The notes: generated by a model from the sequence alone, not told the origin. A stretch of 64,000 nucleotides of DNA from Arthrobacter sp. PGP41 (GCF_002953935.1 NZ_CP026514.1:1426001-1490000); one strand, 5' to 3'. Positions 1 through 9,084 are shown, counted from the first letter of the stretch. A program made the numbers and translations.

Positions 1-510
1 CCTGGTGCCATGGACAATAAGCACCTTGCGGCCTGCAACCGCGGAGACGGGAGTTCCCGGGCTGAGCCAGGGAGCAAGGGCGACGACGGCCTCCACCCCG
101 GGCTGGTCCGCGGCGCAGACGGCGGTGAGCCCGCCCATGGAATGGCCCACCAGGAAGATCGGCACGCCCGGGTGCTGCTCCTGGATCTGCCCAAGTGCCC
201 AGCGGGCGTCCTGGAGCGGGGTCATCTCAGCGCCGTTCCAGCCGCGGACGCTGTTGCGCAGCGACCACACAGCCAGCCCATGCTTGCGGCCGGCGCGGTG
301 CAGGTGCCGCGCGAAGGGCACCATCCTCGCCGGACTCAGGTGCCGGGCCTCGACGGGCTCGCGGCTCTGGGACTTGCCGCCATGCAGGACCAGGGCAACA
401 CCCCGGGTGGGAGCCGCCGGTTGAAGGACGCGGAGCACTGCCTGCCGGGCAACCGCGGGTGCACCGGCAGGGCGGGATCCGCCGTTTTCCTCAGTACTGC
501 TGCTGGCCAT
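1..510 (-). CDS. Alpha/beta hydrolase, partial (C-terminus outside window)
   Basis: The reverse strand reads an open frame from ATG at 510 to the window edge, 170 codons with no stop. The start reads MASSSTEENGG. A hydrophobic strand (GVALVLHGG) is followed by the nucleophile elbow VGHSMGG near 137-156, the G-x-S-x-G signature of serine alpha/beta hydrolases. The last readable residues, LIVHGT, resemble the strand before the catalytic Asp. The fold is therefore clear, but substrate (lipid, ester or other) is not. The catalytic His must lie outside the window. The gene is divergent from the YibE/F gene across about 85 bp. Confidence 0.85.
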   Translation of the reverse strand, partial: MASSSTEENGGSRPAGAPAVARQAVLRVLQPAAPTRGVALVLHGGKSQSREPVEARHLSPARMVPFARHLHRAGRKHGLAVWSLRNSVRGWNGAEMTPLQDARWALGQIQEQHPGVPIFLVGHSMGGLTAVCAADQPGVEAVVALAPWLSPGTPVSAVAGRKVLIVHGTR

Positions 511-595
511 GCCCGGTACCTCCCAGTCCCCAAAGTTCCATTTATCAACCCTACGGTGCCGGACGTAGAGTTCAATGTATGAGGTTCTACTGCTG

Positions 596-2104
596 ATGGG
601 GTCCGGTCACTCCCACGCTTCCACAGGCCATTCGGAGCCGACGCCGGAAGCGATGGCCGCCCGACGGAAAGCCAACCGCATCCTGGCGGCGGTGCTGATC
701 CCGCTGACGCTGCTCACGCTCGCGGGAATGGCGATGCTCTGGCCCTCGGGCAGCAAAGAGGGTATTTCCCTGGCCAACCCCTACTCCGCCGCCCCCGGGG
801 TCACCTTCGACACCGGCACCATCCAAAGCGTGGTGACGGAGGACTGCATGCAGGGCGCGTCACAGCAGGGCCAAAGCCAGCAGGGTTCGGGCGGCCAGGG
901 TACGGGCGACCAGTCCCAGGGCCAGCAATCCCAGCCGGGATCGGACTGCACCTTCGCCTTCACGGAGCCGGACAAGGGAGGCAGCCCGGTCAAGGTGGTC
1001 ATCAACCCGGACGTCGCCAAGTCCCATGGGGTCAAGCCCGGTGACCAGATCCGGTACCTCAACCTGTCCAACGCCCAGGGCGCCTCCGCGGGCCAGGGTT
1101 CGCCGGCGTTCATTTTTGTGGACTTCGTCCGGACCCTGCCGATCGTCCTGCTCGCACTGCTGTATGCGGCGGTGGTGATTGCGGTGGCCCGCTGGCGGGG
1201 CCTGCGTGCCCTGATCGGGCTCGTCGGCGCCTACTTCGTGCTGGCCAGCTTTATGCTCCCGGGGCTGGTGGAGGGGAAACCGCCACTGCTGCTGGCCCTG
1301 GTGGGCTCCACGGTGATCATGATTGGCGTCCTGTACTTCGCCCACGGATTCTCGGCACGGACCTCCACCGCGCTGCTGGGCACCATGTTCGGACTGGGGA
1401 TCACGGCGCTCCTGGCCGCCTGGGCCACGGGCGCCGCCAACCTCGCCGGGGTGGGCAGCCACGATGCCACCACCCTGGTGAACACTTCTGCCAATATCTC
1501 CATCTCCGGCGTCATCCTGTGCGGGCTCATCATCTCCGGGCTGGGTGTCCTCAACGACGTGACCATCACCCAGTCCTCCGCCGTCTGGGAACTCTATGAA
1601 CTGGCACCGGGGAGCAGTGCCCGGAAGCTGTTCACCTCAGCCATGCGGATCGGCCGCGACCACATCGCCTCCACGGTGTACACCATCGCCTTCGCGTACG
1701 CCGGCGCGGCCCTGCCCATCCTCATCATCGTGATGCTGTACGACCGCCCGCTCGCGGACACGCTCACCAGCGCGGAGCTGTCAGAGGAAGTCATCCGGAC
1801 CCTGGTGGGCTCCATCGGCCTGGTGCTGGCCATCCCCGTCACCACGCTGATCGCGGTCCTGGTGGTCAAGGCCACCGGCATCCGGGCGGACGCCGGGGCC
1901 GCCGCCCCTGCTATGGCAGCGGCCGGGCCGGGCTGGACACCGGCCGGCTCAGCCAACGGCAACGGCGGCCACACGATCGTGGACGACGTCGAGGACACAG
2001 GCGCCCTCGCAGCCGCCGCACTGGAGGGGCGCTCCCGGCGGTCGGCCGCAGGGGAGGGCACCGAGCCGCCCACCCGGCGGGGACGCCGGGCGGAACGGGG
2101 CTGA
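596..2104 (+). CDS. YibE/F family membrane protein
   Basis: A protein of about 502 residues with one N-terminal membrane segment (about 28-50), an extracytoplasmic domain, then a run of membrane helices from about residue 175 to 425. The C-terminal part matches the YibE/F family, including a stretch about ITQSSAVWEL and a helix ending LAIPVTTLIAVLV. YibE/F proteins are integral membrane proteins of unsettled function. A Gln/Ser/Gly-rich insert occupies about residues 88-117 of the outer domain. The last 80 residues are charged and low in hydrophobicity, probably cytoplasmic. ATG 596 was chosen because MGSGHSH begins like related proteins; ATG 575, seven codons upstream in frame, is possible. 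Neither start has a strong ribosome site. Confidence 0.85.
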   Translation: MGSGHSHASTGHSEPTPEAMAARRKANRILAAVLIPLTLLTLAGMAMLWPSGSKEGISLANPYSAAPGVTFDTGTIQSVVTEDCMQGASQQGQSQQGSGGQGTGDQSQGQQSQPGSDCTFAFTEPDKGGSPVKVVINPDVAKSHGVKPGDQIRYLNLSNAQGASAGQGSPAFIFVDFVRTLPIVLLALLYAAVVIAVARWRGLRALIGLVGAYFVLASFMLPGLVEGKPPLLLALVGSTVIMIGVLYFAHGFSARTSTALLGTMFGLGITALLAAWATGAANLAGVGSHDATTLVNTSANISISGVILCGLIISGLGVLNDVTITQSSAVWELYELAPGSSARKLFTSAMRIGRDHIASTVYTIAFAYAGAALPILIIVMLYDRPLADTLTSAELSEEVIRTLVGSIGLVLAIPVTTLIAVLVVKATGIRADAGAAAPAMAAAGPGWTPAGSANGNGGHTIVDDVEDTGALAAAALEGRSRRSAAGEGTEPPTRRGRRAERG

Positions 2105-2159
2105 CCGGTCCCGCACGGGCGTAGACTCCCGATTTGCCCGGCTTTGCAACAATAGACAG

Positions 2160-3338
2160 GTGACTGTTGCAGCAACTACTCCCGCCCCCAAGCTGGAACT
2201 CCCGCCCCTGAAGCTGGGTCCCATCACCGTGGACACGCCGGTGATCCTGGCACCCATGGCCGGCATCACCAACTCGGCGTTCCGCCGGTTGTGCCGGGAG
2301 TACGGCGGCGGCATGTACGTGGCAGAGATGGTCACCTCCCGGGCGCTGGTGGAGCGGACCCCCGAGTCCCTGCGGATCATTTCCCACGACGACGACGAAA
2401 AAGTCCGGTCCGTCCAGCTGTACGGCGTGGACCCGGTGACAGTAGGCGCCGCCGTACGCATGCTCGTCGAGGAGGACCGCGCGGACCATATCGACCTCAA
2501 CTTCGGCTGCCCCGTTCCCAAAGTCACCCGCCGGGGCGGCGGCTCGGCCCTGCCCTGGAAGATCGACCTGTTTACGTCGATTGTGCAGACGGCCGTCAAG
2601 GAAGCCTCCAAGGGCAACATCCCGCTGACCATCAAGATGCGCAAGGGCATCGACGACGACCATCTCACGTACCTCGACGCCGGCCGCATTGCGCGCGATG
2701 CCGGCGTTGCCGCCGTCGCGCTTCACGGCAGGACGGCCGCGCAGTTCTACTCCGGGCAGGCCGACTGGTCCGCCATCGCCCGCCTCCGCGAGGCGCTTCC
2801 GGATATCCCGGTGCTGGGCAACGGCGATATCTGGTCCGCGGAGGACGCGGTCCGGATGGTCCGCGAAACGGGCGTGGACGGCGTGGTGGTGGGCCGCGGC
2901 TGCCAGGGCAGGCCCTGGCTTTTCGGCGACCTGCAGGCAGCGTTTGAGGGCAGCGACACCCGGCACAGGCCCAACCTGGGCCAGGTTGCGCAGGGCGTCT
3001 ACCGGCACGCGGAACTGATGGTGGAGACTTTCGGGGACGAAGGCAAGGCGCTGCGGGAAATCCGGAAGCACATCGCCTGGTACTTCAAGGGCTACGTGGT
3101 GGGAGGCGAACTCCGCACGCGGATGGCGCTGGTGAACAGCCTTGAGGAGCTGCGCGCCGCGCTGGACGAGCTGGATGCCGACTCGCCCTACCCGGGCGGC
3201 GACGCCGAAGGTCCCCGCGGCCGCGCCGGCTCACCCAAGAGGCCGGCGCTGCCGAAGGACTGGCTGGAATCCCGTGCCCTCAATGCCGACCAGACCCGGG
3301 ACATCTCGGCGGCGGAACTGGATGTTTCCGGTGGCTGA
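2160..3338 (+). CDS. dusB: tRNA-dihydrouridine synthase
   Basis: A 392-residue FMN enzyme that reduces specific uridines in the tRNA D-loop to dihydrouridine. The N-terminal half is a TIM barrel starting VILAPMAGITNSAFR (about 28-42). The catalytic cysteine is Cys117 in NFGCPVPKV, and GNGDIW plus VGRGCQGRPW give the phosphate-binding end of the barrel. The C-terminal helical domain carries the last 100 residues. Start is GTG 2160 (MTVAATT), about 55 bp after the YibE/F stop. The end overlaps the likely start of dgt, so the two are probably co-transcribed. The DusB assignment follows general actinobacterial Dus type; the exact tRNA position modified cannot be read from sequence. Confidence 0.93.
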   Translation: MTVAATTPAPKLELPPLKLGPITVDTPVILAPMAGITNSAFRRLCREYGGGMYVAEMVTSRALVERTPESLRIISHDDDEKVRSVQLYGVDPVTVGAAVRMLVEEDRADHIDLNFGCPVPKVTRRGGGSALPWKIDLFTSIVQTAVKEASKGNIPLTIKMRKGIDDDHLTYLDAGRIARDAGVAAVALHGRTAAQFYSGQADWSAIARLREALPDIPVLGNGDIWSAEDAVRMVRETGVDGVVVGRGCQGRPWLFGDLQAAFEGSDTRHRPNLGQVAQGVYRHAELMVETFGDEGKALREIRKHIAWYFKGYVVGGELRTRMALVNSLEELRAALDELDADSPYPGGDAEGPRGRAGSPKRPALPKDWLESRALNADQTRDISAAELDVSGG

Positions 3339-4620
3339 AACGCGCACTGCCGCCCCCGTCCTGCCAGGCTACGACACCCATGACTCCGCCCGCTGGGTGG
3401 AGGAACCGCCCAAGAACGTCTACCGCTCGGATTTTGAGCGGGACCGCGCCCGCGTGCTGCATTCCTCGGCGCTCCGCCGGCTGGGCGCCAAGACCCAGGT
3501 GGTGGCCCCGGACACGGACGACTTTGTCAGGACCCGCCTCACGCACAGCCTGGAAGTGGCCCAGGTGGGCCGTGAACTGGGCCGTGCCCTGGGCTGCGAT
3601 CCGGATGTGGTGGACACCGCCTGCCTGAGCCACGACCTCGGCCATCCGCCGTTCGGCCACAACGGTGAATCGGCACTCAACGAGGTGGCCCACGCCATCG
3701 GCGGATTCGAAGGCAACGCGCAGACCCTGCGGCTGCTGACCAGGCTGGAACCCAAGGTGCTGACCCCGGACGGGCAGCCGGCGGGGCTGAACCTCACCAG
3801 GGCCAGCCTCGACGCGGCCGCAAAGTACCCGTGGTCCGCGCTGGAGGCCCCGGTGATCCACGGCCAGCGGACCAGCAAGTTCGGCGCCTACGAGGACGAC
3901 CTCCCCATCTTCAACTGGATCCGGGAGGGTGCCCCGGAGCGCCGGTCCTGCCTGGAAGCCCAGGTCATGGACCTCGCCGACGACATCTCCTATTCGGTGC
4001 ACGACGTTGAGGACGCGATCGTGGCCGGGCATTTCCAGCTGCGCTGGATGGACAACCCGGACCACCGCGCCCGGGTTGTGGGGTATGCCAAGCAGTGGTA
4101 CCTGCCGCACAACGATCCAGCCGCCATCGACGCCGCCCTGGCCCGGCTTGAAGCCACGGACGTCTGGGTGCGGGAGGCCGACGGCAGCCGCAAGTCCATG
4201 GCTGCGCTGAAGAACATGACCAGCCAGCTGATCGGCCGGTTCTGCCAAAGTGCCTTGGAAACCACCCGTGCCGTCTACGGCCCGGAGAACCTGACCCGGT
4301 ACAGCGCCGAGCTGATGGTGCCGGACGAAACTGTCATGGAAATCGCCGTCATGAAGGGCCTGGCCACCACCTTCGTGATGACCACCGAGCACCGCCAGCC
4401 CATCTACGAGCGCCAGCGCGAGGTGCTCCACGCCCTGGTCACGGCGCTGAGCGCCACCGGCGACCGGCACCTGGAACCAATGTTTGCCGCCGACTGGCGG
4501 GATGCGCCCGACGACGGCGCCCGCCTCCGCGTGGTGATCGACCAGGTGGCCTCGCTGACCGACGGCTCCGCGCTGGCGATGTACGAGCGCCTGGTGGGGA
4601 GCCTGCCGTCCCTGTGGTGA
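3331..4620 (+). CDS. dgt: Deoxyguanosinetriphosphate triphosphohydrolase-like protein
   Basis: A protein of 429 residues of the HD-domain dNTPase family, which hydrolyses dGTP (or other dNTPs) to the nucleoside and triphosphate. The metal-binding residues are visible: His72 in TRLTHSLEV and the His-Asp pair at 101-102 in LSHDLGHPPFGHNGE. A further conserved block is MDLADDISYSVHDVEDAI. GTG 3331 (MAETRTAAP) was chosen. ATG 3322, three codons upstream in the same frame, is an alternative; both overlap the end of dusB. dnaG follows after 52 bp, giving a dusB-dgt-dnaG cluster common in Actinobacteria. Confidence 0.92.
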   Translation: MAETRTAAPVLPGYDTHDSARWVEEPPKNVYRSDFERDRARVLHSSALRRLGAKTQVVAPDTDDFVRTRLTHSLEVAQVGRELGRALGCDPDVVDTACLSHDLGHPPFGHNGESALNEVAHAIGGFEGNAQTLRLLTRLEPKVLTPDGQPAGLNLTRASLDAAAKYPWSALEAPVIHGQRTSKFGAYEDDLPIFNWIREGAPERRSCLEAQVMDLADDISYSVHDVEDAIVAGHFQLRWMDNPDHRARVVGYAKQWYLPHNDPAAIDAALARLEATDVWVREADGSRKSMAALKNMTSQLIGRFCQSALETTRAVYGPENLTRYSAELMVPDETVMEIAVMKGLATTFVMTTEHRQPIYERQREVLHALVTALSATGDRHLEPMFAADWRDAPDDGARLRVVIDQVASLTDGSALAMYERLVGSLPSLW

Positions 4621-4672
4621 GCTGCGTTATGCCCGCGCGTTGGATGTCCGGCCCCGGGGCTAGGATGGCTCT

Positions 4673-6601
4673 GTGCCTGGGCTGATCAAACGCGAAGATA
4701 TCGACGAAGTACGCCAGCGCACGGATATCAAGGAAGTTGTTGACGGCTACGTCACGCTCAAGGGCGCGGGGTTGGGGACGTTCAAAGGCCTGTGCCCCTT
4801 CCACGATGAACGTTCCCCCTCCTTCACTGTCCGGCCGCAGGTGGGCCGCTACCATTGCTTCGGCTGCGGTGAGGACGGCGACGTCATCGCGTTCGTTCAG
4901 AAACAGGACCACAGCTCGTTCCAGGAAGCTGTTGAGAAGCTGGCGGCCCGGATCGGCTACGAGCTCCGGTACGAGGACGGCGGGACCGGCCCCAACCGGG
5001 AGGAAGTAGGGCGGCGGCAGCGGCTGCTGGATGCCCACAAGATCGCGGACGAGTTCTTCCGCGCCCAGCTCCTGACGCCCGGTGCTGCCGAAGGGCGGAT
5101 GTTCCTGCACAACCGGGGTTTTGACCGGGCGGCGGCGGAGCAGTTCGGCGTCGGCTATGCGCCCCAGGGCTGGGACGCGCTGCTCAAGCACCTCCGCGGC
5201 CGCGGCTTCACCGACGCCGAGCTGAAGCTGACGGGCATGTTTTCCGAAGGCAACCGGGGGATCTATGACCGTTTCCGTGGCCGCCTGATCTGGCCCATCC
5301 GCGACATCGCGGGGGACACCATCGGCTTCGGCGCGCGCAAGCTCTACGAGGACGACCAGGGCCCCAAGTACCTCAATACTCCTGAGACCACGCTCTACAA
5401 GAAATCCCTGGTCCTGTACGGCATCGACCTCGCCAAGCGCAGCATCGCCAAGGACCGGCAGCTGGTGGTGGTGGAGGGCTACACGGACGTCATGGCGTGC
5501 CACCTCGCGGGAATCACGACGGCGGTGGCCACCTGCGGTACGGCGTTCGGCACCGAGCACATCAAGATCGCCCGCCGGCTGCTGTCCGACGACGGCACCG
5601 GGGGAGAGGTCGTCTTCACCTTTGACGGCGACGCCGCGGGGCAGAAGGCCGCGCTGCGTGCCTTCGAGGAGGACCAGCGTTTTACCGCCCAGACGTATGT
5701 GGCTGTGGAGCCCTCCGGCGCCGATCCCTGCGACCTGCGCCAAAGCAGGGGCGACGAAGCCGTGCACGCCCTGGTCCAGTCCCGCCGGCCGCTGTTCGAG
5801 TTTGCCATCCGCACCACCCTGAAGCAGTTCAACCTGGACACGGTGGAAGGCCGGGTGCAGGGATTGAAGGCCTCCGTGCCCGTGGTGGCTGCCATCCGTG
5901 ACGCCTCCACCCGTACGGGCTATTGCCAGGCGCTGACCGGCTGGCTGGGCATGCCGGACCCGAACGAGGTGCTGCGGCTGGTCAACGCCGAAGTCAAAAA
6001 CGCCGGCAAGCGCGGCGACCAGGGCGGGGCTCCCGGGCCGGGGCCACGGTCCTCCGCCCCCACCGCCCAAGCGGGCGGACCCGGCGTGGCTGCCGGGCCG
6101 CCGTCGGGCGCTGTTCCTTCCTACCACCGTCCGGACCCCCGGGACCCCGTGGCGTCAATGGAGCGGCAGGCCCTTGAGGTTGCCCTGCAGGAACCGTCTC
6201 TGCTTGCCGGTGGGATCTGGGAGCGTTTTTCGGCCGCGCGGTTCGTCACCCCCGCCTTCCAGGCGGTCCATGACGCCATGCGTGCCACGGACCCTGCCCT
6301 GACCGGCGACCCCGTCCGGTGGGTGGAGCAGGTGATGCATGAGGTCCCCGAACCGTTGCGGCCCCTGGTGTCCGAACTGGCCGTGGTGCCGCTGCCCGCG
6401 AGCACCGAGGAAGCCGTCCAGAAGTATTGCCGCGACATCCTGTCACGGCTGTTCGAGCTTCAGATCACACGCGTCAAGGCGGACAAGATGGGCCAGCTCC
6501 AGCGGCTGGACCCTGCAACGGATCCAGAAACGTACCAGCGCCTTAACCGGGAACTGATGATGCTGGAGATGGAACGCCGGTCCCTGCGGGCGGAAGCCTA
6601 G
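4673..6601 (+). CDS. dnaG: DNA primase
   Basis: A 642-residue primase that makes RNA primers at the replication fork. The CHC2 zinc finger is at residues 41-65 (C-P-F-H and C-F-G-C). The catalytic core follows, with the TOPRIM glutamate in VVEGYTDVM near residue 267 and the TOPRIM aspartate pair in FDGDAAGQKA near 320. A Pro/Gly/Ala-rich linker (about 445-485) leads to a C-terminal DnaB-helicase-binding-type domain. Start is GTG 4673 (MPGLIKRED). The length is normal for the family and no damage is seen. Confidence 0.97.
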   Translation: MPGLIKREDIDEVRQRTDIKEVVDGYVTLKGAGLGTFKGLCPFHDERSPSFTVRPQVGRYHCFGCGEDGDVIAFVQKQDHSSFQEAVEKLAARIGYELRYEDGGTGPNREEVGRRQRLLDAHKIADEFFRAQLLTPGAAEGRMFLHNRGFDRAAAEQFGVGYAPQGWDALLKHLRGRGFTDAELKLTGMFSEGNRGIYDRFRGRLIWPIRDIAGDTIGFGARKLYEDDQGPKYLNTPETTLYKKSLVLYGIDLAKRSIAKDRQLVVVEGYTDVMACHLAGITTAVATCGTAFGTEHIKIARRLLSDDGTGGEVVFTFDGDAAGQKAALRAFEEDQRFTAQTYVAVEPSGADPCDLRQSRGDEAVHALVQSRRPLFEFAIRTTLKQFNLDTVEGRVQGLKASVPVVAAIRDASTRTGYCQALTGWLGMPDPNEVLRLVNAEVKNAGKRGDQGGAPGPGPRSSAPTAQAGGPGVAAGPPSGAVPSYHRPDPRDPVASMERQALEVALQEPSLLAGGIWERFSAARFVTPAFQAVHDAMRATDPALTGDPVRWVEQVMHEVPEPLRPLVSELAVVPLPASTEEAVQKYCRDILSRLFELQITRVKADKMGQLQRLDPATDPETYQRLNRELMMLEMERRSLRAEA

Positions 6602-6653
6602 CCGCGGCACTCCCGGCCGCTCCCTCGATTTCGTTTCCAGCCGGGGTCTTTGC

Positions 6654-6659
6654 TAGGCT
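6654..6659 (+). promoter_or_regulatory. Putative -10 of first tRNA-Asn gene
   Basis: TAGGCT lies 14 bp before the mature tRNA 5' end and fits the actinobacterial TANNNT pattern. A similar block (TTTGCTA...ATACC.GCTTCAT) precedes the second tRNA copy, with TAATGT at the same place, so the promoter was duplicated with the gene. The -35 region is not convincing. Confidence 0.45.
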
Positions 6660-6673
6660 GATACCCGCTTCAT

Positions 6674-6746
6674 TCCTCCTTAGCTCAATTGGCAGAGCAT
6701 TCGACTGTTAATCGAAGGGTTGCTGGTTCAAGTCCAGCAGGAGGAG
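6674..6746 (+). tRNA. tRNA-Asn(GTT), copy 1
   Basis: A 73-nt cloverleaf. The acceptor stem TCCTCCT pairs with AGGAGGA at 6739-6745, with discriminator G at 6746. The D-arm is TAGCTCAATTGGCAGAGC, the anticodon GTT is at 6707-6709, and the T-arm is CTGGTTCAAGTCCAG. CCA is not encoded. The tRNA body is identical to the second copy at 6871. Confidence 0.97.
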
Positions 6747-6752
6747 CGCACA

Positions 6753-6786
6753 ATCCCCGTTCCGGTCCTCCGGAGCGGGGATTTTT
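6753..6786 (+). terminator. Rho-independent terminator of tRNA-Asn copy 1
   Basis: The stem ATCCCCGTTCCGG pairs with CCGGAGCGGGGAT around a TCCT loop, with one weak position, and is followed by a T-run. It sits 6 nt after the tRNA end, so each Asn tRNA is a single-gene unit. Confidence 0.85.
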
Positions 6787-6870
6787 ATGTGCCGGAAAGC
6801 GGTCCCGGGCGGGCGGGAACGCCGATTTCACTTTGGCCGGAAACCTTTGCTAATGTCATACCTGCTTCAT

Positions 6871-6943
6871 TCCTCCTTAGCTCAATTGGCAGAGCATTCG
6901 ACTGTTAATCGAAGGGTTGCTGGTTCAAGTCCAGCAGGAGGAG
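6871..6943 (+). tRNA. tRNA-Asn(GTT), copy 2
   Basis: Identical in sequence to copy 1, with anticodon GTT at 6904-6906. About 125 bp separate the copies. The upstream flank is also similar, with TAATGT in place of TAGGCT, which points to a segmental duplication of promoter plus gene. Confidence 0.97.
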
Positions 6944-6947
6944 CCAT

Positions 6948-6992
6948 CAAAAAAATCCCCGTTCCTCCCGTGTGGAGGGGCGGGGATTTTTG
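6948..6992 (+). terminator. Terminator of tRNA-Asn copy 2
   Basis: An A-run, then AATCCCCG and TTCCTCC pairing with GGAGGGG and CGGGGATT, then a T-run. The A- and T-runs on both sides make it usable from both strands, so it could also stop transcription of the gene ending at 6998 on the opposite strand. Confidence 0.85.
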
Positions 6993-6997
6993 TCTTC

Positions 6998-7414
6998 CTA
7001 GACGAAGTCCATTTCCACCTGCAGGAAGCGCTCCGCTTCGGCGATGGCGGCGATGAACGCCTCTTGCTCGGTGGGGGACTTCCGTGGCTGGCGGGGGTTC
7101 CACTCGTGGGGTGCCGAATGGATCCGGACGAAGCCGGTTTCCGGCGGGGCATAGAAGATTCCAAAGCGCTGCACGGGCCATTCGGGGGATGTTTCCGGAG
7201 CCACCAGCAACGCGGCTTTGAAAGCGGGGTTGTACCACTGGGCAATGGGGCGGCGGCGGTCTTCGGTGAACAGGCCTGCGGCGTAGAGGGCGGCGGACTG
7301 GCTGCCGCTCTGGGCACACAACCGGTCCCACCACAGTGGCAGTATCCGGTTATCGCACCGTTGCCACGTGGCCGGAAGCGGCGGTTGATCCTGCCAGTTG
7401 GGCACGGACAACAT
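6998..7414 (-). CDS. Conserved hypothetical protein
   Basis: A soluble protein of 138 residues, rich in Trp and Pro, without signal peptide or membrane segment. It contains PLWWDRLCAQSG, a central segment FKAALLVAPETSPEWPVQRFGIFY and an acidic end. I do not recognise a catalytic motif. It was accepted as a gene because it fills the space between a terminator and the next gene on the same strand and the composition is protein-like. It ends 5 bp from the bidirectional terminator. ATG 7414 has no clear ribosome site, so the start is uncertain. Confidence 0.6.
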   Translation of the reverse strand: MLSVPNWQDQPPLPATWQRCDNRILPLWWDRLCAQSGSQSAALYAAGLFTEDRRRPIAQWYNPAFKAALLVAPETSPEWPVQRFGIFYAPPETGFVRIHSAPHEWNPRQPRKSPTEQEAFIAAIAEAERFLQVEMDFV

Positions 7415-7488
7415 TTTATCGCGCGGGCGGGGTTCGGCGGCAGAGCCAGCCCGCGCGGCTCGGGGTGCAAGCCCGAGGCACGGCAGGG

Positions 7489-7680
7489 TCAGGGACGGTT
7501 CCAGGGGCCGGGGTTGACCCGGTACAGCAGGGCCGATCCGGCCACCATCCCCAGCACAATGCCCATGGCAGGATTCCCCAGCGCGCGGCCGGCGAAGTAG
7601 CCCACGACGGCGCCAATCACCGCCCCGAGGAAGAGTCCCCGGCGGTTGCGGTGCGGCTTTCGTCCGGCAGTGTCCTTCAT
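7489..7680 (-). CDS. Small glycine-zipper membrane protein
   Basis: 63 residues. A basic N-terminus (MKDTAGRKPHRNRRG) is followed by a hydrophobic, Gly/Ala-rich stretch (about 16-52) with a repeated small-xxx-small pattern typical of glycine-zipper membrane segments. The start lies 4 bp after the stop of the MFS exporter on the same strand, so the two are probably one transcript. The function is unknown. Confidence 0.65.
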   Translation of the reverse strand: MKDTAGRKPHRNRRGLFLGAVIGAVVGYFAGRALGNPAMGIVLGMVAGSALLYRVNPGPWNRP

Positions 7681-7684
7681 GGCG

Positions 7685-8908
7685 TCAGTGGATCGATGGG
7701 ACGGTGCGCGGCCGGACTACCAGCCAAAGCGCCGCGATGGCCAGCAGGATGCACACTGCCTGCACCGCTCCCATGGGAGCGGCGCTGGTGATGCCCAGCC
7801 AGCCAACCACAGGGGAGATGAGGCCGGCCATCATGAAGGTCGAGAAGCCCAGCAGGGAAGCTGCAGTTCCCGCCTGGGCGGCGTGGCCGGCCAGGGCGAG
7901 CACCTGCACGCAGGGGAACATGAAGCCCGTCCCCATGATGTAGAACCACAGCGGAACCATGACTCCCCAGAGGCCAAAACCCAACTGGTCGAACACCACG
8001 ATCAGCATGGCCATCACGAACATCCAGGCGGTGGCGCCGGCAAGGATCCACTGCGGCGGCACCCGCCGGATGAGGCGGGAGCTCGTTTGGATTCCGGCAA
8101 CAATGCCCAGCGAGTTGATGCCAAAGAGCAGGCCGTACTGCTGGGGCGAGAAGCCAAAGATGTCCTGGAACAGGAACGGCGAGGCCGAAAGGTACGTGAA
8201 CAGGCCGCCGAAGTTCAGGCCGGCCACCATCAGCAGTCCCACAAAGACCCGGTCGCCGAAAAGGATCCGGTAACGCTGGCGGACGGTCATCCCGCCATGC
8301 CGGCGATTTTCCGGCGGAAGGGTCTCACGCACCAGGAACAGCGAGGCGATGATCACCAGCGTGCCGTAGGCCGCAAGGAAGACGAAAATCCCGGGCCATG
8401 CCATCACCAGGAGCAGCTGCGAGCCGATCACTGGTGCCAGGATCGGCGCCAGGCCATTGACCAGGGACATCCGGGAAAACATCTTGACCATCGCGTAGCC
8501 GGAGAACAGATCCCGGACCATCGCCATGGCCACCACACCGCCGCCGGCGGCACCCACGCCCATAAGGACGCGGAATATGCCCAGGGCGGTGATGTCCGTG
8601 GACAGGGCAGCCCCCAGGGACGCTGCGATGTGCAATGCCGTGGCCAGGATCAGGGGCGTCCTGCGGCCGAACCTGTCGCTGAACGGGCCCACCACCAGCT
8701 GGCCGATGGCAAAGCCCACGGTAGTTCCCGCCAGGGTCAGCTGAACCTGCGCCTCGCTCACTCCCAGGCCCGCCTCCAGGGCGGGGAACGCAGGAAGGTA
8801 GAGGTCGATCGTGAACGGACCCAGGGCGGTCAGGGCACCGAGGAGGAGGATGTACAGGAGTTTCCGGCGGCGGCTCAAGAGATCGCCCGGATTGCTGGGG
8901 ATGGTCAC
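7685..8908 (-). CDS. Bcr/CflA-type MFS multidrug efflux transporter
   Basis: 407 residues with about 12 membrane segments. The N-terminal helix contains LGPFTIDLYLPAFP, characteristic of the Bcr/CflA drug:H+ antiporters (bicyclomycin, chloramphenicol). The MFS loop signature GPFSDRFGRR lies between helices 2 and 3. The start was set at GTG 8908 (VTIPSNPGDLLSRRRK), which has a GGATTGATCTCC ribosome-site region just upstream; the longer open frame reaching 9046 has no supporting site. The actual substrate cannot be told from sequence. Confidence 0.88.
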   Translation of the reverse strand: MTIPSNPGDLLSRRRKLLYILLLGALTALGPFTIDLYLPAFPALEAGLGVSEAQVQLTLAGTTVGFAIGQLVVGPFSDRFGRRTPLILATALHIAASLGAALSTDITALGIFRVLMGVGAAGGGVVAMAMVRDLFSGYAMVKMFSRMSLVNGLAPILAPVIGSQLLLVMAWPGIFVFLAAYGTLVIIASLFLVRETLPPENRRHGGMTVRQRYRILFGDRVFVGLLMVAGLNFGGLFTYLSASPFLFQDIFGFSPQQYGLLFGINSLGIVAGIQTSSRLIRRVPPQWILAGATAWMFVMAMLIVVFDQLGFGLWGVMVPLWFYIMGTGFMFPCVQVLALAGHAAQAGTAASLLGFSTFMMAGLISPVVGWLGITSAAPMGAVQAVCILLAIAALWLVVRPRTVPSIH

Positions 8909-9084
8909 GGAGATCAATCCTAGGCCCGCACCGGCCAACTTTGCAGCGTTGTAGGCGGTGCCGTCCGGCAAGCCCCGAAGTTCGTCCTTAACCTGAATGA
9001 TAGTTTTGGGGCGGGGACTGTGCGGCTGCACTTTCCCGCAGCACACGGAAGCCGATTCGACCCATAACCAGTTAGGCGGAACCG

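Noticed and set aside
4439-6127. 562-residue minus-strand frame inside dgt-dnaG
   Set aside because: It lies opposite unmistakable dnaG motifs and has no domain of its own.
7646-8923. 425-residue + strand open frame opposite the MFS gene
   Set aside because: It is His/Gln/Arg-rich with no family features, as expected from the complement of a GC-rich membrane protein gene.
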